Shown: one piece after another, positions 1 to 8,871 of the stretch
Layout of the letters: each line of letters starts with the position of its first letter
Numbering within the stretch: the stretch's first letter is position 1
Assembly (NCBI RefSeq): GCF_021389955.1
Contig: NZ_CP089980.1
Coordinates: 4,397,001 to 4,461,000, forward strand
Reading direction: 5' to 3'
Length of the DNA stretch: 64,000 nt
From: Fulvivirga maritima
GTDB taxonomy: Bacteria; Bacteroidota; Bacteroidia; Cytophagales; Cyclobacteriaceae
Translations under genes and position numbers: made by a program
Notes under the pieces: model-generated
The model's database searches: none
Seen by the model: only the letters and a program-made list of their open reading frames with translations
Told to the model about the DNA's origin: nothing

Positions 1-344
1 AATTCCTTGATAAGTCTGTTGTGGTAATGAAAGGCGGTATCAACAGCTAGTATAGTTAAAATGAGTAAGCTTTTTATCCAATATTCCTTATTCTTAAAAA
101 TGTGCCATTCATTTTTAAAATAGGCCATAATAATAGTGGCTGAATAATAGGCAAAGCAATAAAATAGAAAATAATAAAATAGCCTTATGCTCTTACCGTA
201 ATAACTGTCTAGAACTGAATCTTCAAAATCGAAGTAATAGTTTAAAGACATAGTTATAGCCAAGAAAGTAGCAATAGCCAGGTAGTATGATGCCTGAAAA
301 TCCTCTTTGAGGTGTATTTTCAGGTACTTTAATATTTGCTTCAA
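1..344 (-). CDS. Partial membrane protein, probably CPBP-family intramembrane protease N-terminus
   Basis: An open frame runs off the left edge. It follows the maf stop codon in the same frame, so it can only begin at the TTG at 344 (protein MKQILKYLK...) or a nearby non-standard start; the first in-frame ATG is about 30 codons in. About 114 residues are visible: a basic amphipathic start, a membrane segment (LAIATFLAITMSLNYYF), a short loop (DFEDSVLDSYYGK), a second segment rich in Phe/Tyr, and the start of a third. This matches my memory of the N-terminal part of CPBP (Abi/CAAX protease-like) proteins in Cytophagales. The catalytic EExxxR and HxxxH motifs would lie beyond the edge, so the family call is inference. 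Confidence 0.5.
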   Translation of the reverse strand, partial: MKQILKYLKIHLKEDFQASYYLAIATFLAITMSLNYYFDFEDSVLDSYYGKSIRLFYYFLFYCFAYYSATIIMAYFKNEWHIFKNKEYWIKSLLILTILAVDTAFHYHNRLIKE

Positions 345-347
345 AAT

Positions 348-920
348 TTAAAACTTGGAGTAAAGTACTTCATAAACTCTATGCACCGGCAGGCCTGCCA
401 CGTTATAGTAGGAGCCTTGCATATTAACTATACCAATCATGCCTATCCACTCCTGTATGCCATAAGCTCCGGCTTTGTCATAGGGCTTGTAGTTATTTAC
501 ATAAAATTCTATTTCTTCGTGGCGAAGCTCTTTAAATGTTATTTCTGTAATATCGGAAATGATGTGTTTTTGATCTTTATCAGCTATGCATACCCCAGAG
601 CAAACGGTATGACTTTTACCTGACATAGACCTAAGCATATTACATGCTTCATCATAGTCTGCAGGCTTGCCTAAAACTTTTCCATCTACAATAACTACCG
701 TATCAGCGGTAATGATTATTTCGTCTTTTATCTCAGGTAGAAAGGCGTTGGCTTTTTTTTCTGATAAAAAAGGAGCTACTTCTAAAGCAGGCAGGTCTGG
801 AGGATAAGTTTCCTCTACCTCTTTGGTGCGTACTTCGAACTGAAAGCCCATGGCCTCCATGAGCTGTTGTCTTCTTGGCGACTTAGAAGCAAGGATCAGG
901 GATCGGTCGAAATTCTTCAT
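348..920 (-). CDS. maf: Maf-like nucleoside triphosphate pyrophosphatase
   Basis: A 190-residue protein of normal Maf length. Maf proteins hydrolyse dTTP/UTP or modified NTPs to monophosphates and are linked to septum control and nucleotide-pool cleaning. Seen: N-terminal ILASKSPRRQQL, the family's SxSPRR substrate loop, followed by EVEETYP and ADTVVIVDGKVLGKP, the conserved catalytic Asp region. The open frame continues upstream to a GTG at 998, but the ATG at 920 puts the SxSPRR motif at the usual distance from the start, so 920 was chosen. It overlaps the 3' end of the DUF1015 gene by 38 bp in another frame, which suggests one transcript with it and the biotin carboxylase gene. Confidence 0.92.
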   Translation of the reverse strand: MKNFDRSLILASKSPRRQQLMEAMGFQFEVRTKEVEETYPPDLPALEVAPFLSEKKANAFLPEIKDEIIITADTVVIVDGKVLGKPADYDEACNMLRSMSGKSHTVCSGVCIADKDQKHIISDITEITFKELRHEEIEFYVNNYKPYDKAGAYGIQEWIGMIGIVNMQGSYYNVAGLPVHRVYEVLYSKF

Positions 921-2184
921 TTTTAATAGAGCTAAATAAAAATCCACATATAACTTTTGGGTAGAAGTAGGTTGATTTTTGAGGCATAGTTTTACCACTG
1001 TAGCAAACCTTTTTCACATCATCCATAGAGATTTCATTAGTGATAATGGCCATTTGCGCTTTTCCTGTAATTACTTGAGTAAGGCAGTCTCCTATGCTTC
1101 TCTCAAAGTTTATATTTTCTGATGATCGCTGGTCTTTGCCAGGTATTCCTAACACTTTGTCTATAATAAAATAGTGCATTATAGTGAGATCAAGCCTCTT
1201 TACCTCTTCAGGAAAATCCCAGGGGTTGTTCTCTAAAGCTTCTGGCTTGAGTCTTACCTTGTAAGCATTATCTTTAAAAATTAAACCAAAGGCCCATGGT
1301 TTGCCCAAAATCACTTCATGAATAGTATGAGCTTCTTCCACAGGTTTAATAGTGAAATCTTGCTCCAGCTTACTTAGGATAGTGGCTTCATCAAAATTTT
1401 GGAGCCCGCTTATAACTCGGTGTGTTGGCAAAATTCTTAAATCATCAGATTCCGTATTAGTCAGGAACATCATATGGAAATTGTATCCTTCTTCACCGGT
1501 ATGGTTAGGGTTTTCTTTTGTCTTTTCTTTTCGATATTGTAAAGAACCTTCATACCTATGGTGTCCATCAGCCAGGATGACGGGCTTTTCTTTAAGCATA
1601 TCAACGAATTTCTTTATAACGTCTATATCATGGATGACACTAAGCACATCTCTAACTCCCTGATAATCTTCCGTTTCATACAATGGACTTTTCATGCTTT
1701 CATCCATGTACTTTTCCAGTTCAAAGGTGTTGTCAGTATATAGTCCATGAGTAGGGCTTACGTTGAGTTCTGTAGCTTTTAGTAGATCAATACGATCATT
1801 TACCGCCTTTGGAATGGTGTTTTCGTGCCTTAATATTACTTTTTCATCCCAGTCGTATGCCTTTATATTGCAGATAAAGCCTTTTCGACAATACTTTTTC
1901 TGGCTTCCTGGTAGAGAGAAATGTTGATAATAGACATAAATACCCGGTACAGGATCTTGTTCTATAGTATTGCTTTCTTTCCATTCTGATAATCTTTTGG
2001 CGGCAGAGCCTGCAGGATCATCTTCACTTGGTACGGAAAGGTGTACGCTATTGTAAGGTGTGTTATAGAGTCTTTTTCTTTGCTTTTCGGAGACTACGTC
2101 AAATAGTGGGGATGTTAAATTTTCTATTTGTGAACTGAGTTCAGAGCTATATCTCCAGGCTCTTAACGGTTGTATTTCGGCCAT
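883..2184 (-). CDS. DUF1015 family protein
   Basis: A 433-residue cytoplasmic protein matching the DUF1015 family (HTH/kinase-like DUF, often annotated as a putative transcriptional regulator or SerK-related kinase). Seen: N-terminal IQPLRAWRY, a central ADGHHRYEGSLQYR motif, and near the C-terminus MPQKSTYFYPKVICGF, which is highly characteristic. The reaction is not established here; some homologues in archaea are ADP-dependent serine kinases, but I would not transfer that. It lies 12 bp downstream of the biotin carboxylase gene and overlaps maf, so the three probably form an operon. In many Bacteroidota DUF1015 sits near serA/serC; that is not so here. Confidence 0.85.
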   Translation of the reverse strand: MAEIQPLRAWRYSSELSSQIENLTSPLFDVVSEKQRKRLYNTPYNSVHLSVPSEDDPAGSAAKRLSEWKESNTIEQDPVPGIYVYYQHFSLPGSQKKYCRKGFICNIKAYDWDEKVILRHENTIPKAVNDRIDLLKATELNVSPTHGLYTDNTFELEKYMDESMKSPLYETEDYQGVRDVLSVIHDIDVIKKFVDMLKEKPVILADGHHRYEGSLQYRKEKTKENPNHTGEEGYNFHMMFLTNTESDDLRILPTHRVISGLQNFDEATILSKLEQDFTIKPVEEAHTIHEVILGKPWAFGLIFKDNAYKVRLKPEALENNPWDFPEEVKRLDLTIMHYFIIDKVLGIPGKDQRSSENINFERSIGDCLTQVITGKAQMAIITNEISMDDVKKVCYSGKTMPQKSTYFYPKVICGFLFSSIKNEEFRPIPDPCF

Positions 2185-2196
2185 GCTTTAAGTTTA

Positions 2197-3699
2197 CTAT
2201 TTTCTGGCCCGGCTTTTCCATTTGTTCATAGAGGAAGACAGGCCTGTTTTATTCTTCTGTTGGTTGCTTTTGGTATTGGTTTCAATTAACAAACTAGAAA
2301 AAACTGCAGCTATCTCTTCTTCTTTCTTGCTGGAGGTGTTCGCTAGTTTATCTGCAGAAAAGTATTTCTCTACAAATTTGGTGTCAAAATTACCAGATAC
2401 AAAAGCTTCGTGTTGAAGTACATATTTACAAAATTCCAACGTAGTTTCTATGCCTGAAATCTCATATTCGTTTATAGCCCTTATCATTCGGCTTGTGGCT
2501 TTATTACGATCTTCGTCAAAAGTAATGAGCTTAGCTATCATAGGGTCATAGTGAATAGGTATTTGCATGCCTTCTTCAAAACCATCATCTACTCTTACGC
2601 CAGGTCCTTGTGGCCTCTTATATAGCTTTAATTTGCCTATGTCAGGTAAAAAGTTGTTTTTAGGATCTTCCGCATATACTCTTACTTCAAGTGCATGGCC
2701 TTGTATACTAAGGTCTTCTTGTTTAAACCTTAAAGGGCTTCCTTCAGCTATGTAAATCTGCTCTTTTACCAGGTCTAATCCCGTTATTTGCTCAGTTACC
2801 GGATGTTCAACTTGTAAGCGGGTATTCATTTCCAGAAAGTAGAAGTTCAGCTGATCATCAACGATAAACTCTACAGTACCAGCACCGTAATATTGACATG
2901 ATTTAGCCACATTAATAGCGGCTTCTCCCATTTTTTGCCTTATTTCTGAGGTAAGCACTGAAGAAGGAGCCTCTTCTATTACTTTTTGATGCCTACGCTG
3001 AATGGAGCATTCTCTTTCGAAGAGATGAATGATATTACCATGCTGATCACCCAATATTTGAAATTCAATATGTCTGGGAGAAGTAACGAATTTTTCTATA
3101 AAAACAGCTCCATCACCAAAAGCCGATTTGGCCTCACTTACTGCTCGTTCCATTTGTGACTGGAACTCATCTTCTTTTTCTACTATTCGCATACCCTTGC
3201 CACCACCACCGGCACTGGCTTTAATTAAAATAGGGTAGCCTATCTCTTTCGCTATCGCTTTGGCTTCTTCAATATCCTCTATGGCCTTTTCTGTACCAGG
3301 TACCAACGGTACGTCAAACTTAGCTACCGCTGTCTTTGCTGCCAGCTTGTTGCCCATTGTTTCTATGGCTTCAGGAGAGGGACCAATAAATATGAGGCCT
3401 TCTTTTTGTACCCTTTTGGCAAAAGCAGCGTTCTCAGAAAGAAAGCCATAACCCGGATGAATAGCATCAACTTTCAACCGTTTGCAAACTTCTATCAGTT
3501 TCTCTATGTTTAGGTAGGACTCAGAAGAAGGTGGAGGCCCAAGGAGTATGGCCTCATCAGCTTGACGTACATGAGGAGCTTGTCGATCGGCTTCGCTAAA
3601 AACGGCTACTGTGCGTATACCCATCTCCTGAGCGGAGCGTATTATTCGTAATGCTATTTCGCCTCGATTGGCAACAAGAATTTTATTGATTTTTGGCAT
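2197..3699 (-). CDS. accC: Biotin carboxylase subunit of an acyl-CoA carboxylase
   Basis: A 500-residue protein that carboxylates biotin on a carrier protein using ATP and bicarbonate. Domain order: pre-ATP-grasp domain (NKILVANRGEIALRIIR at the start, HPGYGFLSEN), ATP-grasp domain with the glycine-rich loop SAGGGGKGMR, the FLEMNTRLQVEHPVTE active-site stretch, and the biotin carboxylase C-terminal domain (EVRVYAEDP). Beyond the roughly 445 residues of a standard AccC there is a 50-residue polar tail, as in the biotin carboxylase subunits of propionyl/acetyl-CoA carboxylases of Bacteroidota. No carrier (accB) or carboxyltransferase is next to it, so substrate specificity cannot be read from context; the symbol is the generic one. 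Confidence 0.88.
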   Translation of the reverse strand: MPKINKILVANRGEIALRIIRSAQEMGIRTVAVFSEADRQAPHVRQADEAILLGPPPSSESYLNIEKLIEVCKRLKVDAIHPGYGFLSENAAFAKRVQKEGLIFIGPSPEAIETMGNKLAAKTAVAKFDVPLVPGTEKAIEDIEEAKAIAKEIGYPILIKASAGGGGKGMRIVEKEDEFQSQMERAVSEAKSAFGDGAVFIEKFVTSPRHIEFQILGDQHGNIIHLFERECSIQRRHQKVIEEAPSSVLTSEIRQKMGEAAINVAKSCQYYGAGTVEFIVDDQLNFYFLEMNTRLQVEHPVTEQITGLDLVKEQIYIAEGSPLRFKQEDLSIQGHALEVRVYAEDPKNNFLPDIGKLKLYKRPQGPGVRVDDGFEEGMQIPIHYDPMIAKLITFDEDRNKATSRMIRAINEYEISGIETTLEFCKYVLQHEAFVSGNFDTKFVEKYFSADKLANTSSKKEEEIAAVFSSLLIETNTKSNQQKNKTGLSSSMNKWKSRARK

Positions 3700-3864
3700 A
3701 GAGGACGATTATTGGTTTAGTCACAATGCTAATTAAATATTTGCTATTTTCTAAATTAGGGTTTAATTAAAATAAACCTACACTTTTGAGAAGATGGGTA
3801 TTAGTGTTAGATTTGTGTGTTTTTTTGAAAGAACAGAACGTTTTAGAACTAAAAACTAAGAGTA

Positions 3865-5112
3865 GTGGATCTATTTGATAAATTAAAAGTAGAACAAGGA
3901 GCACTAGGGCAGCATTCGCATCTCCCTAAAGATTATTTCATGTTTCCGAAACTGGAAGGGGAGATATCACCAAGAATGAAATTCAATGGTAAAGAAGTGC
4001 TGACCTGGAGTTTGAATAATTATTTGGGGTTGGCTAACCATCCCGAAGTAAGAAAAGTAGACGCGGAAGCGGCTGCTGAATGGGGATTAGGTTATCCGAT
4101 GGGAGCCAGAATGATGTCTGGGAATACTGTACGTCATATTGAATTGGAAGAGAAGCTTGCTAAATTCGTTGATAAAGAAGCCGTTATGCTTTTGAATTTC
4201 GGATATCAAGGGGTGCTTTCAATCATAGATGCTGTCGTGGATCGAAAGGACGTGATTGTTTATGATGCTGAGTCTCATGCTTGTATTATTGATGGTGTAA
4301 GGCTGCATATGGGAAAAAGATACGTATTCCCGCATAACAACATTGAAAACCTTGAAAAACAGCTAGAGAGAGCTAAGAAAATCACTGACGAAACAGGAGG
4401 TGGTATATTAGTGATCACAGAAGGTGTATTCGGTATGTCTGGAAATCAGGGTAAACTGAAAGAAATCATTGCTCTTAAAGAAAAATACCAATTCCGTCTA
4501 TTTATAGATGATGCTCATGGTTTTGGAACTATGGGTAAAACAGGTGCTGGTACTGGTGAAGAGCAAGGATGCCAGGACGGAATAGATCTTTACTTCTCTA
4601 CTTTCGCTAAGTCTATGGCTAGTATTGGTGCTTTTGTAGGTGGAAATGAGTCTATCATCACTTACTTAAGGTATACTTTGAGGTCACAGATCTTTGCTAA
4701 GTCATTACCAATGCCATTGGTTATCGGAGCCTTAAAAAGGTTAGAGCTTTTACAAACTCAGCCTGAGCTGAAAGACAACCTTTGGAAAGTGGTTAATGCA
4801 CTTCAATCTGGCTTGAAAGAAAACAACTTTGATATAGGAACTACTAAATCTCCTGTAACCCCTGTATTATTTAAAGGTGGTTTAGGTGAGGCAGCTAACT
4901 TAGCTATGGATCTAAGAGAAAACTTCAACATTTTCTGTTCTATGGTAATTTATCCTGTTGTGCCTAAGGATGTTATTATGATTAGACTTATTCCTACTGC
5001 CGCTCATACGCTGGAAGATGTGGAAGAAACTATCAGTGCTTTTGCCTCAGTAAAAGACAAATTGGACAAAGGAGTTTACCAAAGGGAAGAAATTATATCA
5101 ATAACCCGCTAA
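3865..5112 (+). CDS. PLP-dependent alpha-oxoamine synthase family enzyme (sphingoid or sulfonolipid base synthase-like)
   Basis: A 415-residue aminotransferase class I/II fold enzyme. Members condense an amino acid with an acyl-CoA (serine palmitoyltransferase, 2-amino-3-ketobutyrate CoA ligase, cysteate acyltransferase). Seen: WSLNNYLGLANHPEVR, DAESHACIIDGVRL, the PLP-phosphate and aspartate region FIDDAHGFGTMG, and the Schiff-base lysine in STFAKSMASIGAFVGG. The pattern is closer to the sphingolipid/sulfonolipid branch than to Kbl, but substrate is inference. The start is GTG at 3865; no upstream ATG is in frame. It is divergent from the biotin carboxylase gene with a 165-bp AT-rich gap that must hold both promoters. 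A histone-H1-like gene follows. Confidence 0.72.
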   Translation: MDLFDKLKVEQGALGQHSHLPKDYFMFPKLEGEISPRMKFNGKEVLTWSLNNYLGLANHPEVRKVDAEAAAEWGLGYPMGARMMSGNTVRHIELEEKLAKFVDKEAVMLLNFGYQGVLSIIDAVVDRKDVIVYDAESHACIIDGVRLHMGKRYVFPHNNIENLEKQLERAKKITDETGGGILVITEGVFGMSGNQGKLKEIIALKEKYQFRLFIDDAHGFGTMGKTGAGTGEEQGCQDGIDLYFSTFAKSMASIGAFVGGNESIITYLRYTLRSQIFAKSLPMPLVIGALKRLELLQTQPELKDNLWKVVNALQSGLKENNFDIGTTKSPVTPVLFKGGLGEAANLAMDLRENFNIFCSMVIYPVVPKDVIMIRLIPTAAHTLEDVEETISAFASVKDKLDKGVYQREEIISITR

Positions 5113-5222
5113 AAAATCAAAAATAAGTCTGTTTTTGGTTGAATTATAAACATTTTGAGTATATTGCCAGCTCAAAATCAATTGTAGAAAATTTTAAATA
5201 ACCTTAAAAAAAATTATCAAGT

Positions 5223-5402
5223 ATGGAAAAAAGATTTGAGCAACTGAAAGATTTAGTAATGTCATTAGAAGGAGACTTCGACAAATTCTATAATAAAGGA
5301 AATAATGCTGCAGGTACTAGAGTGAGAAAAGGAATGCAGGAGTTGAAAAATCTAGCTCAAGAGATCAGAGTAGAAGTACAAGAGAAAAAGAATAACGAAT
5401 AA
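5223..5402 (+). CDS. Histone H1-like small protein
   Basis: A 59-residue basic and acidic helical protein starting MEKRFEQLKDLVMSLEGDFD, with the conserved core KGNNAAGTRVRKGMQELKNL and ending in EVQEKKNNE. This matches the small proteins annotated as histone H1 in Bacteroidota (Hc1-related, nucleoid-associated). The AAGTRVRKGMQ patch is the recognisable part. It lies about 110 bp after the oxoamine synthase gene and is followed at once by a rho-independent terminator, so it ends the transcript. A DNA-compaction role is inferred from the family name and not shown in these genomes. Confidence 0.8.
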   Translation: MEKRFEQLKDLVMSLEGDFDKFYNKGNNAAGTRVRKGMQELKNLAQEIRVEVQEKKNNE

Positions 5403-5425
5403 TTCGAAATAAACTCAAATCAAAG

Positions 5426-5457
5426 AAAGGGTGACTATAACAGTCATCCTTTTTTTG
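5426..5457 (+). terminator. Rho-independent terminator after the histone-like gene
   Basis: Stem AAAGG-G-TGACT pairs with AGTCA-T-CCTTT around a loop ATAAC, followed directly by seven Ts. It lies 24 bp after the stop codon. Confidence 0.85.
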
Positions 5458-5604
5458 TTTTCACCCACCCCTTCTTTTCTTGAAAATGCCTATTAATTCG
5501 TTATAAAGGCCGTTTTAAATAAATACCCAAGCAAAATGTGAAATTTCACATTGCTCTCCCTGCCTTAAAATATCCACTTTAGCACCTGAAAGAAATGTTG
5601 TTTT

Positions 5605-5754
5605 ATGAACAAATTTTTAAGTGCCGTATCTAATATCCTGGGGGTAGCCAAAAAAGGACCAAAGAGAAGTCTCAAGGTTTTATTCGCCTTTGAGCTACTC
5701 ATCGCTTTGGTCATAGTGGTTATGACTCTAGTGGTTTTAGGCATGTTCATATAG
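5605..5754 (+). CDS. Small single-pass membrane protein of unknown function
   Basis: An ORF of 49 residues with a basic N-terminal half (VAKKGPKRSLK) and one strongly hydrophobic helix (LLIALVIVVMTLVVLGMF). It starts with ATG, has a plausible AT-rich leader, and ends 23 bp before the GH26 mannanase gene, which suggests co-transcription with the mannan genes. I recognise no family. It could be a chance ORF, but the sharp basic/hydrophobic division is typical of a real small membrane protein. Confidence 0.45.
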   Translation: MNKFLSAVSNILGVAKKGPKRSLKVLFAFELLIALVIVVMTLVVLGMFI

Positions 5755-5777
5755 CAAATAACAAAAGAAGTATAAAA

Positions 5778-6956
5778 ATGAAATTCATGGTAAAGGGAGC
5801 GAGCCTTACTTTTTTTCTGGTAATTATTTTTTCTATGGCTAAAGCTCAGCTGGGAAGTCTGGATATGGTGGATAAAAATGCTACCAAAAAAACAAAAATA
5901 TTATACTATAACCTTTTTAACGTGTCTGAGAAAGGGTTTATGTTCGGTCACCAAGATGATCTGGCCTATGGTATTGGCTGGTGGGATGAGCCCGGAGACT
6001 CAGATGTAAAAAGAATTACTGGTACTTACCCTGCCGTATTTGGTTGGGATCTTGGCTTTATAGAAACAGGAAGGCCTTTTAATATAGATACGGTAGATTT
6101 TAAATCTATGCATCAATGGATTAAAAAGGCCTATAAAATGGGGTGTGTCAACACCATTTCATGGCACGTGAATAATCCTGTTAATGGAAATAATAGTTGG
6201 GATAAGGAGCAAGAATCTGTAAAGCAGATCCTGCCAGGAGGTAAATATCACCTTACCTACGTAGAATACCTGGATAGGGTAGCGGACTTTGCTAAGAAAT
6301 GTAAAGCAGGGCCTTTTACTTCTATTCCTCTTATATTTCGCCCTTTTCATGAGCATAATGGTAATTGGTTTTGGTGGGGTAAAGGCATGAATTCTGAAGA
6401 AGATTATATTCAACTTTATCGTTTTACGGTAACTTACCTGAGAGATGAAAGAAAAGTGCATAACCTTCTATATGCATTTTCGCCTGATAGAAGCCGATTA
6501 GATATCAATAATGTGGAAGAATCATACCTGTATGGTTATCCTGGAGATGATTATGTAGATATTATTGGTCTTGATAATTACTGGGATGTTGGCCATGGAT
6601 CTAACCAAGCTACACCAGAAGTGCAGCAAGAGCAGTTTGTAAAAAGCCTACTCGCAGTGAGCCAATTGGCACAGGATAAAGGTAAGGTAGCTGCGCTCAC
6701 AGAAACAGGCTCATTTGGTGTAAAGGATGCTAAATGGTTTACAGATTACATCTTGAAGCCTATTCAATCAGCTCCCAATCCACCAGCCATAGCCTGGATG
6801 CTGGTATGGAGAAACCGCTTTAAAGAAGAGACATTTACACCTTATACGGGGCATCCGGCAGTAGAAGACTTTAAGCATTTCGAACAGAGTAACTATACCT
6901 TCTTTGCTGATGATATTCAAAACCTCTATCAACTGAATAAACCGCTGTTAAAATGA
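5778..6956 (+). CDS. GH26 endo-beta-1,4-mannanase, secreted
   Basis: A 392-residue protein with a signal peptide (hydrophobic run ending SMAKAQ). Glycoside hydrolase family 26 enzymes cut internal beta-1,4-mannosidic bonds by a retaining mechanism. Seen: GHQDDLAYGIGWW near the N-terminus, the acid/base glutamate in IFRPFHEHNGNWFWWG (about residue 192), and the nucleophile glutamate in AALTETGS (about residue 309). It opens a run of overlapping genes: its stop overlaps the start of the symporter gene by 4 bp. GH26 plus symporter, mannosylglucose phosphorylase and 2-epimerase is the arrangement described for the Bacteroides fragilis mannan pathway (Senoura and colleagues), where the GH26 enzyme releases mannobiose. 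Confidence 0.93.
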   Translation: MKFMVKGASLTFFLVIIFSMAKAQLGSLDMVDKNATKKTKILYYNLFNVSEKGFMFGHQDDLAYGIGWWDEPGDSDVKRITGTYPAVFGWDLGFIETGRPFNIDTVDFKSMHQWIKKAYKMGCVNTISWHVNNPVNGNNSWDKEQESVKQILPGGKYHLTYVEYLDRVADFAKKCKAGPFTSIPLIFRPFHEHNGNWFWWGKGMNSEEDYIQLYRFTVTYLRDERKVHNLLYAFSPDRSRLDINNVEESYLYGYPGDDYVDIIGLDNYWDVGHGSNQATPEVQQEQFVKSLLAVSQLAQDKGKVAALTETGSFGVKDAKWFTDYILKPIQSAPNPPAIAWMLVWRNRFKEETFTPYTGHPAVEDFKHFEQSNYTFFADDIQNLYQLNKPLLK

Positions 6957-8857
6957 AATTATCAACCTTAGACCTGCTAATAATACTGGGCTATCTGCTT
7001 TCTACGATAGTCATTGGTATTTATCTTAAAAAACGTGCTTCAAAGAATATTAACTCCTATTTTCTGGGAGGAAACACGTTACCGTGGTACATGCTTGGCC
7101 TTTCTAATGCCTCAGGTATGTTTGATATCTCCGGTACCATGTGGATGGTGACCCTGATGTTTGTCTATGGGCTTAAAAGTATTTGGATTCCCTGGCTCTG
7201 GCCTGTTTTTAACCAAATATTCCTTATGGTTTACCTTTCGGTATGGCTGAGAAGGTCTAATGTGCTAACCGGAGCAGAATGGATAAAAACTCGCTTTGGG
7301 AATGGCAAGGGAGCACACATGTCTCACATTATAGTAGTGGTTTTTGCTATTTTCAGTGCATTAGGCTTTTTAAGTTATGGTTTTATCGGTATCGGGAAGT
7401 TTATAGAAATATTCCTTCCCTGGGATGCTGTAGCTCCTTACATGCCTTTTGACCTCACACCAGAGCAAGTGCCTAATTTCTATGGTGTTGTGCTTACTTC
7501 GGTGGCTACTTTTTATGTGGTAATGGGAGGGCTCATGTCTGTAGTTTGGACAGATGTATTGCAGTTTACTATTATGACTGTTTCGGCTATAGTAATAGGT
7601 ATAATAGCTATGAACAAGGTAAGTCATGAAACCCTTATGAGTGTGGTGCCAGAAGGTTGGGATAGCCCCTTCTTTGGCTGGCAGTTAGACCTCGACTGGA
7701 GCCAGATATTGCCCTCGGTAAATGGCAAAATTCAGGAAGATGGCTTTTCGTTATTCACTATATTCTTTATGATGATGCTTTTTAAAGGCATATTTTCCAG
7801 TATGGCTGGGCCAGCTCCTAACTTCGATATGCAAAAAGTACTGGCCACCAAAAAGCCGTCAGATGCAGCTAAGATGAGCGGCTTTGTGTCTTTGGTATTA
7901 TTACTGCCTCGTTATTTTATGATTGCCGGATTTGCCGTGTTAGCCTTGGTTTTCTTTAAAGATGATTTTCTGGCTATGGGTAATCAGGTAGATTTTGAAA
8001 AAGTGCTCCCTATGGCTATTAGCGAATTTGTGCCGGTAGGGCTTATGGGGCTTCTGCTGGCGGGTTTATTGGCTGCCTTTATGAGTACTTTTGCTTCTAC
8101 AGTTAATGCCGCACCTGCTTACCTGATTAACGATATCTATCTGAAATATATTAACCCATCAGCAACCAGAAAACAGCTGATGAACTATAGTTATCTGGTA
8201 TCATTTTTAGTTGTGGCTTTAAGTACACTTATAGGTCTTTATATTGAAGATATTAATAGTGTGCTACAGTGGATCGTTTCAGCACTTTACGGAGGCTATA
8301 TAGCAGCCAACGTGCTGAAATGGCACTGGTGGAGGTTTAACGGAGCTGGTTATTTCTGGGGTATGGCCGCTGGTATTTTGGCTTCTATGATCTTTCCTAT
8401 GATTTTCCCTGATGCCTTACCATTATATTACTTCCCACTCACGCTTCTGGTTTCAGTGGTAGGTTGTGTAGTGGGTACTTATAGTGCGCCTCCGGCAGAA
8501 GATCATGTATTGATGGATTTTTATAGAAGTGTGAGGCCGTGGGGTTTTTGGAAGCCGGTACACCAAATGGTAATAGCCAGAGATCCTGGTTTTCAGAAAA
8601 ACAAACAGTTTAAAAGAAATGCCATCAATGTGGTGGTGGGCATTGTTTGGCAAACATCCCTTACAATCATTCCTATTTACATTATTTTAAGGGAAGAACT
8701 ACCATTAATAACCAGTGTTATTATTTTATTCATCACTATGCTCATCCTTAAAAAGAACTGGTATGACAAACTGGATAAAGAAGATGAGATATTAGAAGAA
8801 GAAATTGAAAAAGGAACCCTAGATATGCCGCAAAAAGAAGAAGCGGTAGTAGCTTAA
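6953..8857 (+). CDS. Sodium:solute symporter (SSS family), probable mannobiose importer
   Basis: A 634-residue inner-membrane protein of the SSS/SLC5 family, with about 13-14 hydrophobic segments. Seen: N-terminal LIILGYLLSTIVIGIYLKKR, the FLGGNTLPWYMLGLSNASGMFD region with small residues typical of the sodium site in helix 1, VMGGLMSVVWTDVLQ, and LLAGLLAAFMSTFASTVNAAP late in the fold. A charged tail (EDEILEEEIEKG) ends the protein. It overlaps the GH26 stop by 4 bp (ATGA), so it is translationally coupled. Substrate is inferred from context: between a mannanase and mannobiose-processing enzymes, the likely cargo is mannobiose or short manno-oligosaccharides. Confidence 0.9.
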   Translation: MKLSTLDLLIILGYLLSTIVIGIYLKKRASKNINSYFLGGNTLPWYMLGLSNASGMFDISGTMWMVTLMFVYGLKSIWIPWLWPVFNQIFLMVYLSVWLRRSNVLTGAEWIKTRFGNGKGAHMSHIIVVVFAIFSALGFLSYGFIGIGKFIEIFLPWDAVAPYMPFDLTPEQVPNFYGVVLTSVATFYVVMGGLMSVVWTDVLQFTIMTVSAIVIGIIAMNKVSHETLMSVVPEGWDSPFFGWQLDLDWSQILPSVNGKIQEDGFSLFTIFFMMMLFKGIFSSMAGPAPNFDMQKVLATKKPSDAAKMSGFVSLVLLLPRYFMIAGFAVLALVFFKDDFLAMGNQVDFEKVLPMAISEFVPVGLMGLLLAGLLAAFMSTFASTVNAAPAYLINDIYLKYINPSATRKQLMNYSYLVSFLVVALSTLIGLYIEDINSVLQWIVSALYGGYIAANVLKWHWWRFNGAGYFWGMAAGILASMIFPMIFPDALPLYYFPLTLLVSVVGCVVGTYSAPPAEDHVLMDFYRSVRPWGFWKPVHQMVIARDPGFQKNKQFKRNAINVVVGIVWQTSLTIIPIYIILREELPLITSVIILFITMLILKKNWYDKLDKEDEILEEEIEKGTLDMPQKEEAVVA

Positions 8858-8871
8858 ATAACTAATCGACA

